Source: Oscillospiraceae bacterium (GTDB taxonomy: Bacteria; Bacillota_A; Clostridia; Oscillospirales; WRJC01). Taken from it: 5,661 bases of DNA. Below the pieces are notes generated by a model. The model saw only the letters and a list, made by a program, of their open reading frames with translations. It searched no databases and was not told the DNA's origin. The position numbers and the translations under genes are program-made. Position 1 is the stretch's first letter, and every line of letters begins with the position of its first letter. The stretch is taken from the NCBI GenBank assembly GCA_009785015.1, contig WQXD01000245.1, positions 1-5,661 on the forward strand. Reading direction: 5' to 3'. This document shows positions 1-5,661 of the stretch, in pieces.

Positions 1-577
1 TCAAAACCGCGATTTCCCTGACAAACACGACCCCGGCCACCTGGAGTATGTTTTCCTCTCCGACCAATAGCAGCTCGCCCATTTCGGGCACGCACAGAAT
101 AAATATGAGAAAACCGAGCAGGTTCGCCCCCGCGAAAACGAGGTCCGTTTTACGGGCTTTGAGAATATATCGCGCGAGATATATCAAAACGGCGGCGCCG
201 GCGCACATGTACAGCCTGTATAAATGCTGGTTGTCCCACAGGTTTGCAATGGAATCTATCGAGTCGCCGTAGCTGACAGCCAGCATTTTTATAAACATCG
301 CAGTCTCCGAGCAGGCGTAAAGCAAAATCACCGAAAACCACAGCCTGACAAAGAGGTCCGGGCTCTTTTGGTTTCTCAGCACCAAAACCGCCAAAGCCGC
401 AAAAACCGCCAGACAGTAGGCCAGATAGGCGAAATCGCTCAGATAATTGAAATCATAGAACAGAACCGCCTGCATATAAAAATACACCACCGAAACGGCG
501 AACTGCAGAAACAGCGCCCCTGCCGCGAAAAACAGCAGACTATGCCCTTCGGAGAAAAAGTTCTTTATTTTCCTCAT
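1..577 (-). CDS. Multi-pass membrane protein of unknown family (3' end outside window)
   Basis: Reading the minus strand from ATG at 577-575 gives 192 open codons with no stop before the left edge, so the C-terminus is missing. The start is supported by a GAGGG ribosome binding site at 588-592, 10 bases upstream, and lies 19 bases after the metK stop. The protein starts MRKIKNFFSEG, a short basic N-terminus with no cleavable signal peptide apparent. Hydrophobic stretches, likely membrane helices, lie roughly at residues 13-40, 49-67, 76-100, 119-139, 146-172 and 177-192. Basic patches (RNQK near 68-71, KARK near 140-143) sit between them. I recognise no family motif, catalytic residue or transporter signature, so the function is unknown. 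Its position makes it the third gene of a likely operon with the radical SAM gene and metK. Alternatives such as a transporter or a sensor membrane domain cannot be separated without the missing part. Confidence 0.75.
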   Translation of the reverse strand, partial: MRKIKNFFSEGHSLLFFAAGALFLQFAVSVVYFYMQAVLFYDFNYLSDFAYLAYCLAVFAALAVLVLRNQKSPDLFVRLWFSVILLYACSETAMFIKMLAVSYGDSIDSIANLWDNQHLYRLYMCAGAAVLIYLARYILKARKTDLVFAGANLLGFLIFILCVPEMGELLLVGEENILQVAGVVFVREIAVL

Positions 578-596
578 CACAGCTTTTCCCTCTGCT

Positions 597-1763
597 TCAT
601 TTCAAAACATCGATCAAATCCAATTTTTCCCACGGAGCGCCCAGATCCTCGCGCCCCATGTGCCCGTAAGCCGCCAGCGCCCTGTATATGGGGCGGCGCA
701 GGTCAAATCTTTCGATTATCGCCGCCGGCCTGAAATCCACCGCATCCGCCATCATCCCGGACAGCTTCGAGTCCGAGAGTTTCCCCGTTTGGAATGTGTC
801 GACCATGACGGAAACGGGTTTCGCCACGCCTATCGCGTAGGATATCTGTATCTCGCACTTTTTCGCCAATTTTGCGGCCACTATGTTCTTGGCCGCGTGA
901 CGGGCGGCGTAAGCCGCAGAACGGTCTACTTTCGTGGGGTCCTTGCCCGAAAAACACCCGCCGCCGTGGCGCGCGTACCCGCCGTAGGTGTCCACGATGA
1001 TCTTGCGCCCCGTGAGCCCGGAGTCGCACGGCGGCCCCCCCAAAACGAATCTGCCCGTGGCATTCACGAATATTTTTGTGCCGCCGTCGATAAAATCCCC
1101 GGGGACTGAGGGGATTATGACCTCTCTTGTTATATCCGTCCTGATTTTTTCGATGTCGGCGTCGGGGTCGTGCTGGGCGGCGATCACGATCGTGCCGATC
1201 CTTTTCGGCACGCCGTCGATATATTCGACGGTGACCTGCGATTTTCCGTCGGGCCTGAGATATTTCAAAGCGCCGGATTTTCTGACTTCTGCGAGTTTTT
1301 TTGAGAATTTGTGGGCGAGTGAAATGGGCAGCGGCATCAATTCGGGCGTTTCGTCGCAGGCAAACCCGAACATCATGCCCTGATCGCTCGCCCCTGTTTC
1401 AAATACGGAAGCCTCGCCCGCTTTCGCCTCGTATGATTTGTCAACCCCCATCGCGATATCGGGCGACTGCTCGTGGATTGAGCATACGACCGCGCAGCTG
1501 TCCGCGTCAAAGCCGCAGCGCGCGTCGGTATAGCCGATTTCCCTTATCGTTTTTCTGGCGATCCCCTGGATGTCGGTATATGTTTCCGTGGTTATTTCAC
1601 CCATGACCAGAACGAGCCCGGTGGTGGCGCAGGTTTCGCACGCGACCCGGGACATGGGATCGCCCGACAGCAGCGCGTCGAGTATGGCGTCCGATATCTG
1701 GTCGCACACTTTGTCCGGATGCCCTTCCGTGACCGATTCCGAAGTGAACAATATTTTTTCCAT
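597..1763 (-). CDS. metK: S-adenosylmethionine synthetase (methionine adenosyltransferase)
   Basis: This cytoplasmic enzyme makes S-adenosylmethionine from methionine and ATP, releasing phosphate and pyrophosphate. At 388 residues it has normal full length. Diagnostic motifs are the N-terminal [20 protein letters not shown] at residues 6-25 (ATP/methionine site with H15, D17 and K18), the loop [14 protein letters not shown] at 122-135, [14 protein letters not shown] at 249-262, and the P-loop-like [18 protein letters not shown] at 267-284. Three positions look unusual. S126 replaces glycine in the usual GAGDQG, C246 replaces a usual small residue in GPxGDxGLTGRK, and C270 stands where alanine is commonest. 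The known catalytic D, K and R residues are otherwise in place. The ATG start has AGGGGG at 1775-1780, 11 bases upstream. It follows the radical SAM gene by 27 bases and precedes a membrane protein gene by 19, suggesting one operon. No S-box riboswitch is seen upstream of this gene or of the operon. Confidence 0.98.
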   Translation of the reverse strand: MEKILFTSESVTEGHPDKVCDQISDAILDALLSGDPMSRVACETCATTGLVLVMGEITTETYTDIQGIARKTIREIGYTDARCGFDADSCAVVCSIHEQSPDIAMGVDKSYEAKAGEASVFETGASDQGMMFGFACDETPELMPLPISLAHKFSKKLAEVRKSGALKYLRPDGKSQVTVEYIDGVPKRIGTIVIAAQHDPDADIEKIRTDITREVIIPSVPGDFIDGGTKIFVNATGRFVLGGPPCDSGLTGRKIIVDTYGGYARHGGGCFSGKDPTKVDRSAAYAARHAAKNIVAAKLAKKCEIQISYAIGVAKPVSVMVDTFQTGKLSDSKLSGMMADAVDFRPAAIIERFDLRRPIYRALAAYGHMGREDLGAPWEKLDLIDVLK

Positions 1764-1790
1764 TTTAAATAATACCCCCTATGTGTGTTT

Positions 1791-2813
1791 TTATTGTTGT
1801 TGATTTTGGCTTTCCCCGAAAAATTCCGCGGGCCCTATATCGGCGGCTTCCCGCCCCGTTTTCATACGGACGGCGCCGCTTACAAATTTTTTCATGTCGA
1901 AACAGAGCGCGCATTTTGAGACGTATCCCGCCTCTTTCGGGACAAAACCCAGCTTTTGCGCCTCTTTGAAAAACAGTCCGAGTCCGCCCTTTTGCACCGC
2001 TGTAAAGTATTTGTACTTGTCACATTCGAGGCCCTCCCCGCACAGCTCGAAAACGTTCGCCCTGAAACCGTTGCACGAAGGGGGGATCAGATCTTCGTTC
2101 AAGTCCACGTGGAAGTGCCCGAGTGATGTGATCCGGGTTTGGCATACATCCGAATCCCCGACAAAATATTCGGCCGGATATCTGTTTTTTTCGATTTTCT
2201 CAAGGATCCCGAGCGCCCTGCCGTTATAGCCCAGACCGTAGCTTTCGGCGATTTTTTTGACGAAGCCCTTTCCGAAAATATCTTCGTATTCCGGGATCCC
2301 GTGGGTGGTGTTTTCGTCCATCTGCGAAACTATCCGCTCGAATTTGGACTGCCAGATAAAAGTGCCCATGCCCGTTTTCCGGCAGCATTTTTCAAGCTCT
2401 TTTAGTTTGCCGTAGGCCACGAATTCGTTGTGGAACGGGTCGACGGAGAGAAGCAGGCAATCGACTCCGGTTTCTTTCAGTTTTTGGAGTTTTGTCAAAA
2501 CGGCGGCTTCGTCTGTGTACCATGAAGCGTTGGTCTCTATATAGTCCACGAAAACGCGGTGTTCCGCTGCGGACCGGCAGACTTCGAGCAGTTTGCCGAA
2601 GTTTAAAAACGGTTCCCCTCCGCCTATGTGAACCGAGCCGCAGCCCATTTTTCCGAGCAGCGAAAAAATGCGGCCGGCGGTTTGCTTTGACATGTATTCC
2701 CCGCTTCGCGCCGGGGAGGACGAGTAGCAGCAGTGCAGGCAAGCCGCAGAGCATTTGTATGTGACGATGATCCCCGCCCCGGGATACAGGGATTTTACTT
2801 TATAGCCGGACAC
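1791..2813 (-). CDS. Radical SAM protein with a SPASM/twitch-like cysteine-rich C-terminus, substrate unknown
   Basis: A 340-residue radical SAM enzyme. The cluster-binding CxxxCxxC is at C21, C25 and C28 (KCSAACLHCC), and the SAM-binding glycine motif is HIGGGEPF at 62-69. ETNASWY at 93-99 and LSVDPFHNEF at 122-131 are strand motifs of the radical SAM barrel. The C-terminal third has C224, C247, C258 and C264, then C301-x2-C304. Together with GHFHVDLNEDLIPPSC (232-247) this resembles the auxiliary-cluster region of SPASM/twitch proteins, although the exact ligand set is not canonical. SPASM-type enzymes often modify peptides, but no precursor peptide gene was found nearby, so the substrate is unknown. 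The start is GTG, chosen because AAAGGGG at 2821-2827 lies 7 bases upstream and the cluster motif follows at a normal distance. It is probably the first gene of an operon with metK, which would supply its cosubstrate. A non-catalytic iron-sulfur protein is less likely because both core motifs are intact. Confidence 0.92.
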   Translation of the reverse strand: MSGYKVKSLYPGAGIIVTYKCSAACLHCCYSSSPARSGEYMSKQTAGRIFSLLGKMGCGSVHIGGGEPFLNFGKLLEVCRSAAEHRVFVDYIETNASWYTDEAAVLTKLQKLKETGVDCLLLSVDPFHNEFVAYGKLKELEKCCRKTGMGTFIWQSKFERIVSQMDENTTHGIPEYEDIFGKGFVKKIAESYGLGYNGRALGILEKIEKNRYPAEYFVGDSDVCQTRITSLGHFHVDLNEDLIPPSCNGFRANVFELCGEGLECDKYKYFTAVQKGGLGLFFKEAQKLGFVPKEAGYVSKCALCFDMKKFVSGAVRMKTGREAADIGPAEFFGESQNQQQ

Positions 2814-2820
2814 AACGCAG

Positions 2821-2827
2821 CCCCTTT
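2821..2827 (-). promoter_or_regulatory. Ribosome binding site supporting a GTG start
   Basis: On the minus strand AAAGGGG lies 7 bases before GTG at 2813-2811. No ATG with better spacing is available upstream of the conserved radical SAM motif, so this site decides the start codon of the radical SAM gene. Confidence 0.75.
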
Positions 2828-2836
2828 CAATACTAT

Positions 2837-2865
2837 ATTATATCGGAATATATATGATACCCTAT
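2837..2865 (-). promoter_or_regulatory. Candidate promoter for the radical SAM-metK-membrane protein group
   Basis: A perfect TATAAT reads on the minus strand at 2842-2837, about 24 bases before the GTG start. The -35 region at 17-base spacing (2865-2860) reads ATAGGG, which is poor, and there is no TG extension. Transcription would start near 2830, giving a leader of under 20 bases. The surroundings are very AT-rich, so a chance TATAAT is possible. No other leftward promoter looked better. Confidence 0.35.
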
Positions 2866-2922
2866 AAATAGGCGCGCAATTATGAATAAAATGTGAAAAT
2901 TAATAAAATTTATGCCGGGCCC

Positions 2923-2951
2923 TTGAAATTGTTTTTGTTTTGTGGTATAAT
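2923..2951 (+). promoter_or_regulatory. Strong sigma-A type promoter of rpsB-tsf
   Basis: The -35 hexamer TTGAAA (2923-2928) and the -10 hexamer TATAAT (2946-2951) are 17 bases apart, with a TGn extension (TGG at 2943-2945) before the -10. The DNA from about 2881 to 2913 is strongly AT-rich, in the position of an UP element, with a GGGCCC palindrome at 2917-2922 between it and the -35. Transcription should begin near 2958. This matches the high expression expected for ribosomal protein genes and is the best promoter in the window. Confidence 0.88.
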
Positions 2952-2957
2952 AGCTTG

Positions 2958-3121
2958 TCGCAAATCAAATCACACAACAATTTCACGCGGAATTGGGGCC
3001 GGTTTTCGAGGTCCGGCACTTTGTCCCGAAGGTGGGGGGTTTCTCCCGGGAGGGGCGCGCCTGCAGAGCATCTTTCAGGCGCAAATACCGCGGCAGATAA
3101 CCTAAAAAAGGAGGAATTAAA
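2958..3121 (+). promoter_or_regulatory. Structured 5' leader of rpsB, candidate cis-regulatory RNA
   Basis: This untranslated leader of about 164 bases lies between the predicted transcription start and the rpsB ATG. Complementary segments allow a multibranched fold. CGCGG (2986-2990) pairs with CCGCG (3088-3092) and closes three hairpins: GCCGG 2998-3002 with CCGGC 3013-3017; TCCCG 3024-3028 with CGGGA 3047-3051, extended by GG/CC across an AA bulge; and GCGCCTG 3057-3063 with CAGGCGC 3076-3082, the strongest. No U-run follows any of the hairpins, so none is an intrinsic terminator. The leader ends with AGGAGG at 3109-3114, 7 bases before ATG. Autoregulation of rpsB by S2 through the leader is known in gamma-proteobacteria; a similar role here is inference. 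No coding region is credible in this stretch. Confidence 0.5.
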
Positions 3122-3919
3122 ATGTCTGTAGTATCCATGAAGCAGCTTCTCGAATCCGGCGTCCACTTCGGTCACCACACGAGAAAATGGAACCCCAAAA
3201 TGGCGGAGTACATATTCACCGAACGAAACGGGATCCATGTGATCGACCTTCAAAAAACAGTCAAAAAAATCGAGGGGGCCTACGCGTTCGTGCGCCAGCT
3301 GTCCGAAGACGGCGGCTCCGTGCTTTTTATCGGCACAAAAAAACAGGCCCAGGAATCGATCCGGGAGGAAGCCGCCAGAGGAGGCATGTTCTATGTCAAC
3401 CAGAGATGGCCGGGCGGCATGCTCACCAATTTCAAAACGATCAAAAAGAGCATAAACCGCCTGCACAGCCTGTATAAAATGCAGGAGGACGGCACGTTCG
3501 ACATGCTCCCGAAAAAAGAAGTGATCGCCCTGATAAAAGAAATCAACGATTTGGAGCACAACTACGGCGGAATAAAGGACATGACGACCCTGCCCGGCGC
3601 GCTTTTCATCGTCGACCCGCGCAAGGAGAGAAACGCCGTACTGGAAGCCAAAAAACTCAATATCCCGATAGTGGCCATAGTCGACACAAACTGCGACCCC
3701 GACGAAATCGATTATCCGATTCCCGGAAACGACGACGCCATCAGGGCGATAAGGCTCATCGCCGCCACAGTCGCAGACGCTTTAATCGAGGGCAAACAGG
3801 GCGAATCGTTCGCCGAAGTTCCCGACGCTCCCGAAGTAATCGCCGAAGTTCCCGAAAAACCCGTCGAAGCGGAGCCGATAACGGTCGCCGAGTTCGAAGA
3901 GACGGCCGCCGGCGAGTGA
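3122..3919 (+). CDS. rpsB: 30S ribosomal protein S2
   Basis: S2 is a late-assembling small-subunit protein needed for translation initiation. It is identified by [22 protein letters not shown] at residues 6-27 (first S2 signature, split here as [13 protein letters not shown] and HTRKWNPKM), [15 protein letters not shown] (32-46), GTKKQAQ (71-77), [13 protein letters not shown] (92-104) and [12 protein letters not shown] (158-169) leading into [15 protein letters not shown] (second signature). At 265 residues it is some 20 longer than the Bacillus or E. coli proteins. The extra length is an acidic, proline-containing tail from about residue 227, which contains a repeated AEVPxxP unit at 231-237 and 241-247. 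The start has an ideal AGGAGG at 3109-3114 with 7-base spacing. It is first in an operon with tsf, 43 bases downstream, under the promoter at 2923-2951 and possibly controlled through its structured leader. Confidence 0.99.
   Translation: MSVVSMKQLLESGVHFGHHTRKWNPKMAEYIFTERNGIHVIDLQKTVKKIEGAYAFVRQLSEDGGSVLFIGTKKQAQESIREEAARGGMFYVNQRWPGGMLTNFKTIKKSINRLHSLYKMQEDGTFDMLPKKEVIALIKEINDLEHNYGGIKDMTTLPGALFIVDPRKERNAVLEAKKLNIPIVAIVDTNCDPDEIDYPIPGNDDAIRAIRLIAATVADALIEGKQGESFAEVPDAPEVIAEVPEKPVEAEPITVAEFEETAAGE
3810..3855 (+). repeat. Direct repeat of 16 bases in the 3' end of rpsB
   Basis: TCGCCGAAGTTCCCGA occurs at 3810-3825 and again at 3840-3855, exactly 30 bases apart and in the same reading frame. 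Each copy encodes AEVP followed by an acidic residue, in the acidic tail of S2. A 30-base in-frame period suggests a tandem duplication of a 10-residue unit that has since diverged between the identical parts. Confidence 0.8.
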
Positions 3920-3962
3920 ACAAAAAGAGAAAAAACAACTAAAATTACGGAGGTATTTTAAA

Positions 3963-4895
3963 ATGGCGATAAGCGCTAAAGAGGTATCCGAGCTCAGGGC
4001 GAAAACGGGCGTCGGAATGATGGATTGCAAAAAAGCGTTGGAGGAGGCCGGCGGCAACTTCGAAGAGGCGATGAAATCGCTGAAGGAAAGAGGGCTCGTA
4101 GTGGCGGCCAAAAAGGCCGAAAGGGTGGCGGCGGAAGGGCTTGTCGACATACTGTACGACGAGGCTTCGGGCACCGCGGCCATGGTGGAGGTGAATTCCG
4201 AGACCGATTTCGTGGCGAAAAATGAAAAATTCCGGGCCTTTGCCAGAGGCTGTCTGGATGTCATACTGGAACAAAAACCCGCCGATGTCGGCGAGCTTCT
4301 GAGTATGCCGTTTGACGGCGGCATGACGGTCGACGAAGCGCTGAAGGACAAAATCCTGCAGCTGGGCGAAAATATGTCGATAAGAAGGTTTGTGGCGACC
4401 ACCGGGGTTCTGTCCACATATATCCACAACAAAGGCGCAATCGGCGTAATAGTCAAGGTCGAAGCCGACGAAGCGGCGCTGTCCGGCGAAGGGTTCGCGG
4501 AATTCAAAAAGAACCTCGCGCTGCAGATCGCGTCCATGAAGCCCCTGTACGTGGAGAGGGGCGCCGTGCCCGCCTCGGTAATCGCGGAGGAAAAGGAAAG
4601 AATCGCGGAACAGATCAAAGAAGACGAGGCAAACGCGAAAAAACCCCCGGCCGTGATCGAAAAGATGATCGAGGGCAAAATCAGAAAGTATTATGAGGAC
4701 AACTGCCTGTTGGAACAGGGCTATGTAAAAGCGGAAGACAAGATGCTTGTGGGTGAGTATATCGCAAATTACGCGAAGCAGACCGGCGGACAGGTGAAAG
4801 TGGCGGAGTTCCACAAATTCGAAAAAGGCGAAGGGATTCAAAAAAGGGAAGACGATTTCGCCGGGGAAATCGCGAAACTCACCGCCGGAAGATAG
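3963..4895 (+). CDS. tsf: Translation elongation factor Ts
   Basis: EF-Ts is the nucleotide exchange factor that removes GDP from EF-Tu so that EF-Tu can reload with GTP. The N-terminal UBA-like domain (about residues 1-55) carries LRAKTGVGMMDCKKAL at 11-26, matching the first EF-Ts signature. EVNSETDFVAKN at 76-87 matches the second; the D and F in it correspond to the residues that insert into EF-Tu in E. coli. The core domain continues to about 280, and a lysine/glutamate-rich end follows. The length of 310 is slightly above Bacillus (about 293). The ATG start has GGAGGT at 3949-3954 with 8-base spacing. It follows rpsB by 43 bases in the usual order and is closed by the terminator at 4912-4944. 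The commonly linked pyrH and frr genes are not the next genes here. Its isoleucine codons are mostly ATC (12 of 18), as expected of a highly expressed native gene. Confidence 0.99.
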   Translation: MAISAKEVSELRAKTGVGMMDCKKALEEAGGNFEEAMKSLKERGLVVAAKKAERVAAEGLVDILYDEASGTAAMVEVNSETDFVAKNEKFRAFARGCLDVILEQKPADVGELLSMPFDGGMTVDEALKDKILQLGENMSIRRFVATTGVLSTYIHNKGAIGVIVKVEADEAALSGEGFAEFKKNLALQIASMKPLYVERGAVPASVIAEEKERIAEQIKEDEANAKKPPAVIEKMIEGKIRKYYEDNCLLEQGYVKAEDKMLVGEYIANYAKQTGGQVKVAEFHKFEKGEGIQKREDDFAGEIAKLTAGR

Positions 4896-4911
4896 ATTGC
4901 AAAAGAAAAGC

Positions 4912-4944
4912 AAAAATATCGGGGTGACACTCCGGTATTTTTTT
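4912..4944 (+). terminator. Intrinsic terminator of the rpsB-tsf operon
   Basis: Starting 17 bases after the tsf stop, the arm AAAAATATCGGGG (4912-4924) pairs with CTCCGGTATTTTT (4930-4942) across a 5-base loop, TGACA. All 13 positions pair, two of them as G-U wobbles. The 3' arm runs into a T tract at 4938-4944. The strong GC core with a U-run is a textbook intrinsic terminator and should largely isolate the gene that follows. Confidence 0.92.
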
Positions 4945-4970
4945 GCAAACGGGGGCAAGGACGGAATTGT

Positions 4971-4991
4971 TTGCGAGGGGGTATGATATTG
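4971..4991 (+). promoter_or_regulatory. Ambiguous translation start region of the nuclease gene
   Basis: Three in-frame starts are possible. ATG at 4983 is the obvious codon, but AGGGGG at 4976-4981 ends only one base before it, too close for a normal ribosome binding site. The same AGGGGG is 7 bases before TTG at 4989. AAGGA at 4957-4961 is 9 bases before TTG at 4971. ATG at 4983 is used in the gene entry by convention; spacing favours one of the TTG codons. Confidence 0.5.
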
Positions 4992-5661
4992 AACGGCACG
5001 GAATATAACGAGCGTCAAATAATAGACCAGATATCGACGATAAACCTGTTGGAGGACAAGGCGTTTAAGATCGCGCTGTCGAATGAAAGCCTGTTCAGGT
5101 TGATCACGAAAGAGATAACGGGAAGCGAACTGCATGACGGTAAATTCAACTACAACGGCGAGATATTGGTGACGGTGAAAAACAAAAAAATAGTGTTGGA
5201 CAGTTTGGTGAAGACGGACAAAGAGTGGGTGGACATCGAGGGTCAGCAGAAGGCGGGGGAATTTCCGTTCGCGCGGCATTTGTACTACTGGGCGACGATA
5301 TACTCGCAGAGCCTGACGGAGGGTATGAAGTACAGCGACTTGATACCGGTGACGGTGATAGTGATATACAAAGACAAGGGCTCATGCGGTATGAAGGAGG
5401 AATCAATGCTCGGAGGCAAATTGGCGGAGAGGAAGGCGACGAGGAATCATCTGAGGCTGATAGCGGTGAACGCGGCGAAATGGAAAGAGAGCGAGAGCGA
5501 AAGTCTGCGGGCGTACTTATATCTGCTGCACAGGGGATTCGGGGGTATTGATAGTCCGGAATCATGCGCCGAGATAGATTTCAGCACAAACGAGGGCAGG
5601 CGAATATGGCACGCGATGAGGGGATCATGTGCGGAGTCATTACTGGAAAAAGTAGAAAACA
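4983..5661 (+). CDS. PD-(D/E)XK nuclease family transposase / Rpn-like protein (3' end outside window)
   Basis: The frame from ATG at 4983 stays open for 226 codons to the right edge. Family members known as Rpn or PD-(D/E)XK nuclease family transposase act as DNA endonucleases thought to promote recombination, and are usually about 250-330 residues long. The match rests on an ordered set of features: FKIALSNESLFRLITKEI (28-45) like the N-terminal helix region; LDSL with D73; WVDIEGQQ with E86 and Q88, the D...ExQ form of the catalytic core; FPFARHLYYWATIYSQSL (94-111), the helix after the core; EGMKYSDLIPVTVIVIY (113-129), the following strand; and later RNHLRLIAVNAAKW and LRAYLYLLHRG. It follows the tsf terminator by 38 bases with no convincing promoter of its own. 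Isoleucine is encoded mostly by ATA (15 of 19), unlike neighbouring genes, consistent with horizontal origin. The family call is by eye from motif order, and the end of the protein is unseen. Confidence 0.78.
   Translation, partial: MILNGTEYNERQIIDQISTINLLEDKAFKIALSNESLFRLITKEITGSELHDGKFNYNGEILVTVKNKKIVLDSLVKTDKEWVDIEGQQKAGEFPFARHLYYWATIYSQSLTEGMKYSDLIPVTVIVIYKDKGSCGMKEESMLGGKLAERKATRNHLRLIAVNAAKWKESESESLRAYLYLLHRGFGGIDSPESCAEIDFSTNEGRRIWHAMRGSCAESLLEKVEN

Noticed and set aside
224..733. Plus-strand open frame of 169 codons near the left edge
   Set aside because: It is antisense to the membrane protein gene and the end of metK; it has no motifs and its composition is typical of a shadow frame.
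3054..3061. GGCGCGCC palindrome in the rpsB leader
   Set aside because: It is an eight-base palindrome in GC-rich sequence and overlaps the better-supported hairpin stem at 3057-3063; nothing indicates a protein-binding site.
2893..3131. Short plus-strand open frames across the rpsB leader
   Set aside because: They begin within or before the -35/-10 elements of the rpsB promoter, use weak starts without ribosome binding sites, and one merely runs into the rpsB start.
3782..4678. Minus-strand open frame of 298 codons, serine- and alanine-rich
   Set aside because: It is antisense to tsf and the end of rpsB. The low-complexity composition mirrors GC-rich codons of the real genes, and the protein resembles nothing.
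4945..4974. Inverted repeat GCAAAC (4945-4950) and GTTTGC (4969-4974)
   Set aside because: Only six perfect pairs with an 18-base loop and no T tract. It could be an insertion boundary or operator, but it is too short to support as a feature.
3945..5279. Minus-strand open frame of 444 codons opposite tsf, the terminator and the nuclease start
   Set aside because: It lies antisense to tsf, whose two signatures are clear, and crosses a terminator. The translation has no family motifs, and the long frame follows from the codon composition of the opposite strand.
5225..5551. Overlapping plus-strand frame of 108 codons inside the nuclease gene
   Set aside because: It is rich in G, E, R and S as expected from an out-of-frame reading of purine-rich sequence. 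The conserved nuclease motifs continue unbroken in the main frame, so there is no sign of a frameshift.
1..5661. CRISPR arrays, tRNA or rRNA genes, phage genes, toxin-antitoxin pairs
   Set aside because: No regularly spaced repeats, cloverleaf or rRNA sequence, or recognisable defence or phage genes were seen on either strand.

Overview
The window reads as ordinary bacterial chromosome from an uncultured-type Firmicute, most likely of the class Clostridia. That placement is inferred from the wording of MetK, S2 and EF-Ts, strong purine-rich ribosome binding sites, and a mix of GC-rich coding sequence with AT-rich promoters. No species-level claim is possible from the sequence alone.

The left half (1-2813) is one minus-strand gene group. 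It begins with a 340-residue radical SAM protein with a GTG start. After 27 bases comes metK (S-adenosylmethionine synthetase), and after 19 more bases a multi-pass membrane protein of unknown family that runs off the left edge. The gaps are short, each gene has its own ribosome binding site and no terminator hairpin was seen between them, so co-transcription is likely. A SAM-consuming enzyme is thus placed directly upstream of the enzyme that makes SAM.

The divergent intergenic region (2814-3121, 308 bases) holds a weak candidate promoter facing left and a near-consensus extended -10 promoter facing right with AT-rich DNA upstream. The rightward promoter is followed by a leader of about 160 bases. 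The leader can fold into a closing helix around three hairpins and ends in a strong Shine-Dalgarno sequence. I saw no SAM riboswitch here.

The right half carries the conserved rpsB-tsf pair (ribosomal protein S2 and elongation factor EF-Ts), closed by a strong intrinsic terminator at 4912-4944. After the terminator, on the same strand, a partial gene runs off the right edge. It resembles the PD-(D/E)XK nuclease family transposase / Rpn group. Its isoleucine codon use (mostly ATA) differs clearly from the neighbouring genes (mostly ATC), which fits a mobile or recently acquired gene.

Most of the window is housekeeping. The items most worth a second look are the structured rpsB leader, the radical SAM-metK-membrane protein group, substitutions in normally invariant MetK motifs, and the nuclease gene placed just behind the tsf terminator.
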